This document shows positions 50,478 through 59,256 of a stretch of 64,000 bases of DNA, one piece after another. The DNA is from an uncultured Duncaniella sp. (GTDB lineage: Bacteria > Bacteroidota > Bacteroidia > Bacteroidales > Muribaculaceae): the NCBI GenBank assembly GCA_910584825.1, contig CAJUCI010000012.1, positions 1 to 64,000 on the forward strand, in the 5' to 3' direction. The translations under genes and the position numbers were made by a program. The notes under the pieces were generated by a model. That model searched no databases. It was given only the letters and a program-made list of their open reading frames with translations, and was not told where the DNA came from. How positions within the stretch are numbered: position 1 is the first letter of the stretch; each line of letters begins with the position of its first letter.

Positions 50478-51461
50478 TCAATCAAAAGCCTTCTCAATTA
50501 TGTAGGGCGGTAGTGACGAGAACGGCTCGGAGTGGACGTATTTGTATCCGTCACGCAGACCTCGGAAATATGCCCGAATCGGAGTCGTGGAACGTGATAC
50601 GACCGATGTGGCAAGCATTACCGGGACAAGCCAGGTAAATTTAAATGTGCCTGCCAGCAGTGCCTTTGTGCTGCCTTTACTGGCATTGCCGTGTGGCTTG
50701 TAGCACATGCGCCACCATGTGGAGAACATGGCTTTGGTGCGTATATAGAATCGCTCAGGGTCGTTGCGGTAACGGTCGCTTGAGGTGCGTGAGTCGAGAT
50801 TGGTGACCTCGACACTGAAATCCACCCCGACTTTCATACCGTTGGCCGTAGCCTTGTATGAGAGCAAGGCATCATCGCCATAGGCGAAATCGAACGAATC
50901 AATCCAGTTTTCGGCGTCAGCGTTAAGGCTGGAAAACGAATTTCTACGCCATAACATTATGGGACCGGCACACGTATCAGATTTGTAAAATCGAGGTTGT
51001 GGATTGTGTATATATGAAAATGAGCCGTTGCTATGCTGTATATAGGCACTTTTTTGTCTTATATGGGGAAATACTAAGGCTGTAATGCCTGCATATAGTT
51101 TGTCCTTTAACGGCAATTTATGGTTCTCAAACGGGTCGGCAGCTATTACATCGGTATTCTCTGCATTTGCCTTAGCAATGAGAGATGAAGCGGCTGTGGG
51201 AGAGAGCAACAGGTCGTCGTCGAGCATGAGGATGTAGTCAGAGTCAATCTCTCGATATTTTAGCGCACGCTGTCGCATCATGCCTTTATCTACCGATACG
51301 TATTGCTCATTGCCGACTCTCCATGACGGGATAGTGTATCCTTTGGCTATGTAAACAACAACTCTTGCGGGCGGGAGTGTTTGTGCAAACACTCTTTCAA
51401 GCACCTGACGAAGTGAGTCAGGTGATAATCCGAGTGTGCGTATGGCTACTGAGTATGTCAA
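50478..51461 (-). CDS. Glycosyltransferase, GT2-like
   Basis: A 327-residue GT-A protein. The start MTYSVAIRTLGLSPDSLRQV replaces the usual IPxYN, then YILMLDDDLLLSPTAASSLI provides a DDD metal site near residue 77. CAGPIMLWRRNSF and WIDSFDFAYGDDALLSYKA (catalytic-base-like GDD) follow. The C-terminal tail has a hydrophobic stretch around LLAGTFKFTWLVPVMLATSVV that could sit on the membrane. It overlaps the upstream GT2 gene by four bases (ATGA) and is the last gene of a tightly packed set. Confidence 0.82.
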   Translation of the reverse strand: MTYSVAIRTLGLSPDSLRQVLERVFAQTLPPARVVVYIAKGYTIPSWRVGNEQYVSVDKGMMRQRALKYREIDSDYILMLDDDLLLSPTAASSLIAKANAENTDVIAADPFENHKLPLKDKLYAGITALVFPHIRQKSAYIQHSNGSFSYIHNPQPRFYKSDTCAGPIMLWRRNSFSSLNADAENWIDSFDFAYGDDALLSYKATANGMKVGVDFSVEVTNLDSRTSSDRYRNDPERFYIRTKAMFSTWWRMCYKPHGNASKGSTKALLAGTFKFTWLVPVMLATSVVSRSTTPIRAYFRGLRDGYKYVHSEPFSSLPPYIIEKAFD

Positions 51462-52354
51462 ATCCTCTCAGCTTTACGGATTATATATTTTGACAGCAGC
51501 CATCCGGGTATCGCAGCCAATATTGTAAGCCCTTTTGCCGGGGACTCTTTTAGCCAGTTGCGGTCGTTGGCGATAATGCAACTCGACACATAGTGGATGG
51601 CCGAGCGGAGCCTGTTAAGCCACGGCGAACGTGACAGCGTCATCTCAAGTCGACGCAGTTTGGCGAAACTGCGCGGTGAGTTGATATATTGGCGGAATAT
51701 CCCCTGCGACATGCTGTCAGCTCCTATCTGATAATCGACGATGCATAAGCATTCGTTGATTACAATCATAGGCATGGTGTCGGTAACCTGTAGGAGCATG
51801 TAGACGGGGTTGAAATCTTTCTCTCCTTCAAATCCTGTCATTGGTGCAACCTTCCGCATCAGGTCGGTGCGGGTTACGACCTTTGAGTCGCCACGGTGGA
51901 TGTTGTGGGCATATAAATCGAGGAAATAGACCTCTTTGAGAGTGTCAGGAAATCTACCGCCGATAGGTTGCATTGATTCCATATAGTAGTCAAGACCGAT
52001 AATGCCGGCATATCGGTTAGAACCTTTTTTTCGCCATGTGTCAATGATTATCTCAACGGCATTCTCAGGCATGAAGTCATCGGAGTCGATACATACACAT
52101 AATTCAGTGGTGATATGTTCATACGCCGTATTGTAGCCGGTGTATAGACCTCCGTTATCCTTGTAGATATACGTTATGGGGATGCGTCCGTCATTGATAA
52201 ACTCCTCTATAAGCTGGCGTGTAAAGTCGGTAGAACCGTCATCGATTACCATCCACTCGAAGTCCATGCACGATTGCGTGACGAGGCTTTCGTATAGACG
52301 ACGTAGAAGATGGGCGCGGTTGTATGTCGGAGTGAAGACTGTGAGGGCTTTCAT
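51458..52354 (-). CDS. Glycosyltransferase family 2
   Basis: A 298-residue GT2 enzyme with LTVFTPTYNRAHLLRRLYESL, MVIDDGSTDFTRQLIEEF and LCVCIDSDDFMPENAVE (DxD). It has the GEKDFNPVYMLLQ segment typical of a family found in Bacteroidetes capsule loci. It overlaps both neighbours by four bases, so translation is coupled through the set. Confidence 0.9.
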   Translation of the reverse strand: MKALTVFTPTYNRAHLLRRLYESLVTQSCMDFEWMVIDDGSTDFTRQLIEEFINDGRIPITYIYKDNGGLYTGYNTAYEHITTELCVCIDSDDFMPENAVEIIIDTWRKKGSNRYAGIIGLDYYMESMQPIGGRFPDTLKEVYFLDLYAHNIHRGDSKVVTRTDLMRKVAPMTGFEGEKDFNPVYMLLQVTDTMPMIVINECLCIVDYQIGADSMSQGIFRQYINSPRSFAKLRRLEMTLSRSPWLNRLRSAIHYVSSCIIANDRNWLKESPAKGLTILAAIPGWLLSKYIIRKAERI

Positions 52355-53481
52355 AATTTCCAGAAGAAAGTGTCCATCACGTATGTGAAGCAGAAATAGC
52401 AGAGGAGGATAAGCCCGGCCATTCGGTCTTGATTAACCCATGCTTTCATGTTGCACAAAGGGTACACGATGACCACAGGATAGAGAAACCATGACAGGTA
52501 TGCAAAACGATTGGAGTACTCGGCTCTGATGACAAGTACCCAGAATGCATTGCAGAGTATATATGTTGTCGCGATGATGTTGAACCATCCGTCACGTTTC
52601 TCCCTCATGATATTGACGAGGTATGTCAGGAATACCGGCACTGCACTGTAGGCGAGGAAGTCCCAACGGAAGCCTGTGGATGAGAACATATACTGGGGGT
52701 CTGCAAGGTCTCCTGATGTATATAGGCTCATTCGGTCATCAAATCCGAGTGAGGCAAAGAAATTCATAAACCATCCTCCGGCGTAAAGCGAGAGAACGAT
52801 TGACAGCAACCAGAAATATATTGCATAACGAGGCTCCTTGATGACTTTCCATGCGGCAAGGACTGAGGCAATGGGGAGCATGGTGGTTCGGTGGATGCCC
52901 ATAGCAAGAAAAGCTATTACTCCAGCTTTTATCCATTTATCTTCCATGAAAAAGGCCATCGCCAGGAGTATCATATGGCACGCCAGGCCGTTACGCAGAC
53001 CGTTTACACTGAATGTGTAATACATAAGCGAAGATACAAGGAACAGGAATCCGAGATATGGACGTGTCGGCACGAACTTCTTCATAGCCCATGTCGCGGT
53101 CATGACATAACCGAAAGCTACGACCATAAAGAATCCGCTCGTTTCGAAACCAAGACTTTGACATGTGACCATTATTACCTGCCAAAGCCACTCGGTGCTG
53201 TAGTCAATGTCGCCATACGTGAAATCGTTGGCCACGTTAAGCATATATGTGTTGGCATAGTTTATGGAGTCGCCATAGCCCATGCCTAAAGCACCTACAG
53301 GACGTGAGCCAATCCAGTAGGCCAGCAATATGCTAAGAAGTAGCGGCCACCAGAATTCACCTTTGTTTTCTTCCCCCACAGCAAGAGTGTCGCCGTCAGT
53401 GCTCATCAGCTTGAATGAGTACGGTATGACAAATAGTGCTATGACTATCAGGAGGATGTTTATTTGTATTGGTGGAAACAC
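52351..53481 (-). CDS. EpsG-family membrane protein, probable polysaccharide polymerase (Wzy-like)
   Basis: A 376-residue polytopic inner-membrane protein with about 10 hydrophobic helices. The EpsG family features are visible: YWIGSRPVGALGMGYGDSINYANTYM in the first periplasmic loop (split, residues 55-81), SVNGLRNGLACHMILLAMAF and GIHRTTMLP with the conserved His. The polymerase joins repeat units on the periplasmic side. It lies between a GT2 and a GT32-type gene, where Wzy normally is. It overlaps the downstream gene by four bases. Confidence 0.85.
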   Translation of the reverse strand: MFPPIQINILLIVIALFVIPYSFKLMSTDGDTLAVGEENKGEFWWPLLLSILLAYWIGSRPVGALGMGYGDSINYANTYMLNVANDFTYGDIDYSTEWLWQVIMVTCQSLGFETSGFFMVVAFGYVMTATWAMKKFVPTRPYLGFLFLVSSLMYYTFSVNGLRNGLACHMILLAMAFFMEDKWIKAGVIAFLAMGIHRTTMLPIASVLAAWKVIKEPRYAIYFWLLSIVLSLYAGGWFMNFFASLGFDDRMSLYTSGDLADPQYMFSSTGFRWDFLAYSAVPVFLTYLVNIMREKRDGWFNIIATTYILCNAFWVLVIRAEYSNRFAYLSWFLYPVVIVYPLCNMKAWVNQDRMAGLILLCYFCFTYVMDTFFWKL

Positions 53482-53518
53482 CTTTTGATTATTTGTTAGT
53501 TATGGGTTTTGGGATTAT

Positions 53519-54241
53519 TTAAGAACCAAGTATCTTTTGCCGAATGTCAGAGCCGAATACGCGGTGAATAAACCGCATCACGCGCGTGCGTATCGGCCCA
53601 TAATTGTCACACCACGTTTTATCGTAGCGGTGTATGCTGTGCGAATTTGATGTGAGGGTGAGCCGTCCTGTCGCATCGTCGAGCGGGTTGAAGTAATCAT
53701 GAGGATATATTGTGATTTCACCCACAGTTTGTTGGGAATCCTCAAGTTTCAGACCATGGCGTAACAGTATGTCGGTCACATGCTTGACGACAGTTCCTGG
53801 TAACTGCTGTCCATTGTTATCGAGAAAAGGTAATGTGGCGTAATAATCGAGAATTTCGCGGTAAATACGGAGGCCTTTGGGTGCTCCTATGCCTAATCCC
53901 GAGTTTACTCCGACCCCTACCGGGCTTTTCTCCCAACCCATGAATGCACCGCGACTGATGATGTCATCCATCGGGGCAATCACTTCGACATCGGTGTCAA
54001 AGTATATGCCCCCTTCATTATAAAGGATATGAAAACGGGTATAATCGCTCACGAAGGCCCATTTGCCACGCTCTGCGGCCTGTCTGGTGTAGGGTATTGC
54101 GTTGATATCGAAGTTTGATTCATTCCATTCCTTGATTTCCCAGTCAGGAAAATGCTTTTTCCAGGATGCGATACATTTTCGCGCACTTTTTGGGAGCGGG
54201 CGGCCGCCAAACCAGCAGTAATGTATTGTCTTGGGAAACAT
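53519..54241 (-). CDS. Capsular polysaccharide glycosyltransferase, GT32-type
   Basis: A 240-residue enzyme of the DxD sugar-transferase class. It has FPKTIHYCWFGGRPLPKSARKCI, split at residue 20, then SWKKHFPDWEIKEWNESNFD, RGKWAFVSDYTRFHILYNEG and the metal site GGIYFDTDVEV (DTD). The C-terminal half has PHDYFNPLD and SIHRYDKTW. This is the Gly_transf_sug layout at normal length. It follows the GT4 gene by 15 nt. Confidence 0.9.
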   Translation of the reverse strand: MFPKTIHYCWFGGRPLPKSARKCIASWKKHFPDWEIKEWNESNFDINAIPYTRQAAERGKWAFVSDYTRFHILYNEGGIYFDTDVEVIAPMDDIISRGAFMGWEKSPVGVGVNSGLGIGAPKGLRIYREILDYYATLPFLDNNGQQLPGTVVKHVTDILLRHGLKLEDSQQTVGEITIYPHDYFNPLDDATGRLTLTSNSHSIHRYDKTWCDNYGPIRTRVMRFIHRVFGSDIRQKILGS

Positions 54242-54256
54242 GGGATATAATTAAAA

Positions 54257-55462
54257 CTATGTGGGATTTATTAGGCTTAACAGCTTGTCAATGCCCTCGC
54301 GACCTGAATAATTACGGCTTGAGGCCATTGAAGATATGCTGTTGAGAATGCCGGGCGATGTGATTGCATCGGCAATGCCTTGTGCACATCCGGCGTTGTC
54401 AGAGGGGACAATCAGTCCGTCTTCGCCATTTCTCAGTTGTGAGTGAGCGGTTACGAATGAAGTTATGATGACGGGTCGGCCGAGCATCTGAGCCTCGCGG
54501 ACTGCGATGGATTTGCCCTCAAAGCGAGATGGCTGTAAGTATAAATCACATTCTGCAATATAAGGATACGGATTGTCACGCTTGCCGAGCAGATGTACAT
54601 TGGCTTCGACTCCTGCTTCGATTATGCGTTTGCGGATAATAGGCTCGTCTCCTCCATAACCTAAGAGATACCAGTGCAGGTCTTTTCGCCTCGTAATTTC
54701 AATCAGGCGGCGCATTATGTCAGGAACGTTGTCGAAGTTCTTGGCATATGTGTACCGGCCTACCGAGAGCATGTTGAAATTATCGTGCGAAAATTCTGAG
54801 GGGATATATTCTTTTGCCTGGCTCCGCACGAGATTTTCGGGTATGATGTTCTCGATTTCGATAATCTTATCGCGAAGTGCCGGCATCTTTTTGCAGAAGC
54901 CTTCGGTGACGGAGGGGGAAATGGAGACAATATTGTCATATTCACCCCAAACGGCCTGTTCTGCCTCAGCATCAAGATTCATATTGGTATAATCGGTGTG
55001 AATCCAACATATTTTACAGCGTGCCTTGCAGCGATGCAGCACAGGATGGTGAGGAGTAAGGAAGGATATCGCAAGGTCGTAAGTGCCTTTTCCTATCGAG
55101 GGGAGAAACGGGGTAATGTATCTGCCGAGGAGTTCGGAATGTGAGTCCCATTTGCGGGTCTTGGAAACTTCCCTCTTGGCTCTCCATCTTCCGAATGCCA
55201 CTCCGAGACAGCCTTTCGTAATGGCCTCTTTTATCGGGGATTCAATCACGGAATAAGCCCGTTTCTGAGGGAGAAGATTGACATGCGGAGGGATATGCTT
55301 CATAAGTTCGCCACGATGGGAGTATAGAAACAGGTCTATGTCGGCTTTGGAGTAGTCCCACTCCTGTAGCAGCCCTATCAGCGATGTCTCTGCCCCGCCA
55401 AGCTCGAGATAGTGCATGGCGATGAGTACACGAGGTTTATTGGTGGCGGAAGCCGAAGGCAT
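54257..55462 (-). CDS. Glycosyltransferase family 4
   Basis: A 401-residue GT-B enzyme. The N-terminus has KPRVLIAMHYLELGGAETSL (GGAE). The donor domain has NMLSVGRYTYAKNFDNVPDI, ANVHLLGKRDNPYPYIAECD, LYLQPSRFEGKSIAVREAQM (E-x7-E) and NGEDGLIVPS. It lies 9 nt after the pyruvyl transferase gene in the operon. Sequence layout resembles the GT4 at 56572, suggesting paralogues acting in sequence on the same repeat unit. Confidence 0.9.
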   Translation of the reverse strand: MPSASATNKPRVLIAMHYLELGGAETSLIGLLQEWDYSKADIDLFLYSHRGELMKHIPPHVNLLPQKRAYSVIESPIKEAITKGCLGVAFGRWRAKREVSKTRKWDSHSELLGRYITPFLPSIGKGTYDLAISFLTPHHPVLHRCKARCKICWIHTDYTNMNLDAEAEQAVWGEYDNIVSISPSVTEGFCKKMPALRDKIIEIENIIPENLVRSQAKEYIPSEFSHDNFNMLSVGRYTYAKNFDNVPDIMRRLIEITRRKDLHWYLLGYGGDEPIIRKRIIEAGVEANVHLLGKRDNPYPYIAECDLYLQPSRFEGKSIAVREAQMLGRPVIITSFVTAHSQLRNGEDGLIVPSDNAGCAQGIADAITSPGILNSISSMASSRNYSGREGIDKLLSLINPT

Positions 55463-55471
55463 GGGACAGTT

Positions 55472-56575
55472 TTATGGTGCGGTTATGCGGTCGAGGTATG
55501 CGACCGACTCATCACGCAATTTTGATAAGATGGCCTCAGGCTTGGAGAAATCCATAGTCAATGGCAACGGGGTTGAGTCGGTTGTGACGAGCCTGTCACT
55601 TAGACCGAGGGTGGACAGGAAGTCGGTCAGGCGGGCATTGAGATTCTCCTTGCGCTGGAACGCGAAGAACGGCACATTAAAAATCATTCCGAATGCGAGC
55701 GCATGAAATGATTCTGACAATATGAGGGATGCTCCGCGTGCGAGCGATAGAAATTCGAGAGGCCCGGCAATCGGACAGTTGTGCGATACACCCGACAACC
55801 GGCGGGGGGTGACCGATATGATGGGCCATCCTGTGGCGCGGGAGATTTTGCGTGCCGTGCGCATAATCAGCTCACCGGCATCGAAGGCATAGAGCAGGAT
55901 GTATTTTCCGTGCCCCTTGACTTCGCTTTTGTCGGCAAGAGTGTCCCAGTCGGTGCGGGGGATGAGGAATACAGGGTCGACTACAAGTGTGCCTTTATGG
56001 CCAAGAGAGTTGAGGATGTCAAGTCCGCTTGATTCACGGACTGAGATGTAGTCAAGTCTCTTAAGACGCTCTGATATAATGTCGGCTGTCCCGTCAGGCA
56101 GGGTTGAAGATGCGAAACTTGCCGCATAAGATGCGCGACGTGTATTGTCATGTCCGAAATCGAGAAAATATGCGGGGTTATTTCCCTCCGCGGCGCGGAC
56201 ATTCCATATCTGATCGCTCCCGGCTATATAGAGATCTGCTTCGGGAGGATTTTTGCGAAGCTCTTCGAGTGACGTATATCGTTCGGTCTGCGGGATAAGT
56301 TGCAGGAATTTGCCGAAGCGACGCCAGCGCGGAGTCCAGTATCTTTGTCTCCAGCGTTCTATGGTACGGCCAATGGGGCGTAATATCGGATGCTCGATTA
56401 TGGCTCGTTTGCGCGAACGTTGCGGTGGTGTCGTGCCCGGGATGGGTGCTTGATTTATAAAGTCAATCACTTTTACATCATGTCCCTGACGGTGCAGATA
56501 CTCGCAGAGGGCCCAAGCCTGGAGCGAGGCTCCGAAGTTATTGACATTATGGCATGTGATAGTGCGTATAATCAT
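55472..56575 (-). CDS. Polysaccharide pyruvyl transferase family protein
   Basis: A 367-residue enzyme of the CsaB/WcaK class, which adds a ketal pyruvate from phosphoenolpyruvate to a sugar. It has TITCHNVNNFGASLQAWALCEYL at the start (split), IAGSDQIWNVRAAEGNNPAYFLDFG, SASFASSTLPDG, YISVRESSGLDILNSLG and VDPVFLIPRTDW, and a C-terminal GASLILSESFHALAFGMIFN, the conserved SxSFHG-like region. It overlaps the upstream GT4 gene by four bases. Pyruvylation would give the polymer negative charge. Confidence 0.87.
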   Translation of the reverse strand: MIIRTITCHNVNNFGASLQAWALCEYLHRQGHDVKVIDFINQAPIPGTTPPQRSRKRAIIEHPILRPIGRTIERWRQRYWTPRWRRFGKFLQLIPQTERYTSLEELRKNPPEADLYIAGSDQIWNVRAAEGNNPAYFLDFGHDNTRRASYAASFASSTLPDGTADIISERLKRLDYISVRESSGLDILNSLGHKGTLVVDPVFLIPRTDWDTLADKSEVKGHGKYILLYAFDAGELIMRTARKISRATGWPIISVTPRRLSGVSHNCPIAGPLEFLSLARGASLILSESFHALAFGMIFNVPFFAFQRKENLNARLTDFLSTLGLSDRLVTTDSTPLPLTMDFSKPEAILSKLRDESVAYLDRITAP

Positions 56576-57714
56576 GATAGCAACTCAAGGACCTTTGTCA
56601 AGCCCGTGTCGACACGTTCGGGCCGTGACTCAAGTATTCTGGTTATGGCCTCGCGTGAGGCAGGGGGGAGAAGAGCGGTCACGGCGTCGGCTATTCCCTG
56701 TGGAGTGGTCGGTACGATTACCCCGTCAGTGCCGTCTATGCGGTCATGGGCCACAGGGAAGTCGGTGGATATGACGGGGCGGCCGAGCGTCATAGTCTCG
56801 ACGATGGCTATGCCGTAACCCTCGTGGCGCGACGGCTGAATGTATATGTCGCATCCTCGCATCCAGGGATAGGGATTGGTCACGGTGCCGTGAAGTGTGA
56901 CATGTCCCTCAAGCCGGTAGCGCGAGATTAAGTCGCGCAGATTGGAGTGTTCGCGTCCGTCGCCAAGGAAATGCCAGTGAAATCTGACACCGCTGTCGCG
57001 CAACAGCCTTGCCGCCTCGATGGCTATGTCGAGCCCCTTGATGCGTTCCATCCGTGCCACGGTCAGCAGTTGCAACGTGCCGTCAGGAGCGGCAGCATAG
57101 GGGGTTGATGCCTGTGAGAGGGCGCGGATAGACTTGGGGTCGATGATGTCATTTATGACTGTGACACGTTTCCCGTCGAGGCTCGGATGCTCGTTGAGAA
57201 ACAGTGAGCGCAGGGTATCGGAGACGGTGACGATATGGTCCATCTCCCGATAGTAGCGGAGATTGGTCGCGGGGTCGTATCCGGCACTGGCCACGTCGGC
57301 GTTTACCCATGCAATCTTGCGCCGGGCCTTGACGCGCGTGGCGACATATGCTGTCGGTACCCCCTGCTGATAGGCTATGGCAATATCATACTCCCTGTCA
57401 AGCGGGGGTACGGAATGGCGCATAAAACGCCAGAAAAAGTCGTTGGGGTGCGAATGCGTCCCGACAAACCGTCGCCAATAGTGCATGGCGGCGCGGGCCG
57501 CGTTGAATCTCAGTCGGCCAAGGATGCCGGGCTTGTGGAGGGGCAGGCGTGTCAGCCGAACCTCTTTCGGTACGAGGGGCTGCAGCTCTCCCCCCTCGGC
57601 CATGCGCATCACCTCAATATCCATATCCTTCACCGGCAGAAGTCCGAGAAGTGTGACAAGGCTTTTCTCGGCACCGCCCATGTGAAACGAATCGATGACA
57701 AAGAGAATCTTCAT
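56572..57714 (-). CDS. Glycosyltransferase family 4
   Basis: A 380-residue GT-B enzyme: MKILFVIDSFHMGGAEKSLV at the N-terminus, YDIAIAYQQGVPTAYVATRV in the acceptor half, and LLTVARMERIKGLDIAIEAA, GTVTNPYPWMRGCDIYIQPS, RHEGYGIAIVETMTLGRPVI (E-x7-E) and GTDGVIVP in the donor half. It is 6 nt downstream of the flippase gene and coupled to the pyruvyl transferase by an ATGA overlap. Confidence 0.9.
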   Translation of the reverse strand: MKILFVIDSFHMGGAEKSLVTLLGLLPVKDMDIEVMRMAEGGELQPLVPKEVRLTRLPLHKPGILGRLRFNAARAAMHYWRRFVGTHSHPNDFFWRFMRHSVPPLDREYDIAIAYQQGVPTAYVATRVKARRKIAWVNADVASAGYDPATNLRYYREMDHIVTVSDTLRSLFLNEHPSLDGKRVTVINDIIDPKSIRALSQASTPYAAAPDGTLQLLTVARMERIKGLDIAIEAARLLRDSGVRFHWHFLGDGREHSNLRDLISRYRLEGHVTLHGTVTNPYPWMRGCDIYIQPSRHEGYGIAIVETMTLGRPVISTDFPVAHDRIDGTDGVIVPTTPQGIADAVTALLPPASREAITRILESRPERVDTGLTKVLELLS

Positions 57715-57720
57715 GCGAGG

Positions 57721-59256
57721 CTATCGCCCTGAGAGGTTGAGTGCGGGTATGCGTGTGCGCAGATAGAGCTTGAGGCTTGCGGAATGGTGTGGCTCGAGCA
57801 GCCATTGCAGCGTAATGAAGCCGAAGAGTATGATGGACAGTGCGCAGACCACTATCAGGGTCAGAATTGACGGCCCCATGAGATTGTGGACCATCGAGAG
57901 AATGATAAACACCGCTAACTCGGCCAACAGTACACGTCCGACAGCCCGGTGGAGTATGTGCAGCACGAAACGCTTGCCGGTGCGCCTTGACAGCAGCCAC
58001 ATGGTGAATCCGAAGTTGGTGAAAAGTCCGATGTGGTAGGCTGTGCAGGCCCAAAGAGGGTTTATGCCGAGAAGCAGGATTGCCGTCACGGCTGTCATGG
58101 CCAGCACACTGTCGCAACACTGCAGGATGTTGACACCCTGATTGCGGCCCATCGATTTCAGTGATTCTGCGCATACGAGATAGCCCATCAAGATGGTGTT
58201 GAGCACAAGCTGTATCGCACACAGTTCACGCGAAAGCTCAGGAATCTCCGTGAGCCACAGCTCCATGACAAAATCAAGCTCGACTAGCAGCGGTATAGCG
58301 AAGATGCCGTAAAGCACCATCGAAATCAGTGTGGCATTGTGTATCGACTCCTTCATGCCGTCGAAATTGTCAGATGCGAACAGCTTGACGATAGTAGGCT
58401 TGAAGGCCGAGGTCACTGTAAAGGCGAGACCTGTCACCGCGCCTGACACTGTCGAGCCGATGCCGATGGCGGCGTTAAGCGTAACGCCGTGAAAGATGTT
58501 CAGCACCATCTGATAGCCGGTGCCTTTGAGGGTGCGGTTGATGGCACCGAAAGTCTCCCATGCCGAGAATGAGAGCATCGGCTTGAAAAGCTGGCGGTCA
58601 AAATGAAACCGAAATTTCGCTTCAGGGAAATTGCGGATACAGTAGATGCGCGAAAACAGCAGGGTGCCGATGCCGAGCACAAACATCATAACCTGATATA
58701 ATATAAGGTGGTCAAGAGATGACTGTGCCACATAATATAATATGCCGAGGCGGGCGAAGGTGCTGAACAGGCTGAGATAGGCCGAGACATTGAACTTCTC
58801 GTGCGCAATCATTATGGCCGAATACGGAGCCTGTGGGATGCCTATGGCCGCGCCGAGCACCGAGAGCTGGAATACGACCATAGCGGCATGCTCACGTCCC
58901 TCGGGGATGTTGAGTTTGTTGGTGAGCATCCACAGTCCGACAGTCTCGCCGAGAATCACGATGGTCGCAGCCATTCCGATAAACACGAGCATGGCCGTGC
59001 AGAACGTGTCGTTGATTCTCTTAGGGTCGCCACGCCCCAGCTCGTAGGTGATGAAGCGTGACGTGGATGTGCCGAGGCCGTCAATCAGGAGCGTGAACAT
59101 TCCGAGCACGCCTCCGGCAACTCCCTGCAGACCATAGTCCTCCACTCCGAGAGCCTCAAGCATGATGCGCACGGAGAATATACCCACAATCATGTTGACA
59201 ATCATGCGGGCATACAGGTAGATTGCGTTACGCGCTATCCTGACGTTTCCTGCCAT
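57721..59256 (-). CDS. Polysaccharide flippase (Wzx-type, MOP superfamily)
   Basis: A 511-residue polytopic protein with about 12-14 helices. It starts MAGNVRIARNAIYLYARMIV, includes the family-like GLQGVAGGVLGMFTLLIDGL and FITYELGRGDPKRINDTF loop, and ends with three hydrophobic helices before a basic tail. It should translocate the lipid-linked repeat unit. The start codon shares one base with the Wzc stop codon, so translation is coupled to Wzc. Confidence 0.88.
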   Translation of the reverse strand: MAGNVRIARNAIYLYARMIVNMIVGIFSVRIMLEALGVEDYGLQGVAGGVLGMFTLLIDGLGTSTSRFITYELGRGDPKRINDTFCTAMLVFIGMAATIVILGETVGLWMLTNKLNIPEGREHAAMVVFQLSVLGAAIGIPQAPYSAIMIAHEKFNVSAYLSLFSTFARLGILYYVAQSSLDHLILYQVMMFVLGIGTLLFSRIYCIRNFPEAKFRFHFDRQLFKPMLSFSAWETFGAINRTLKGTGYQMVLNIFHGVTLNAAIGIGSTVSGAVTGLAFTVTSAFKPTIVKLFASDNFDGMKESIHNATLISMVLYGIFAIPLLVELDFVMELWLTEIPELSRELCAIQLVLNTILMGYLVCAESLKSMGRNQGVNILQCCDSVLAMTAVTAILLLGINPLWACTAYHIGLFTNFGFTMWLLSRRTGKRFVLHILHRAVGRVLLAELAVFIILSMVHNLMGPSILTLIVVCALSIILFGFITLQWLLEPHHSASLKLYLRTRIPALNLSGR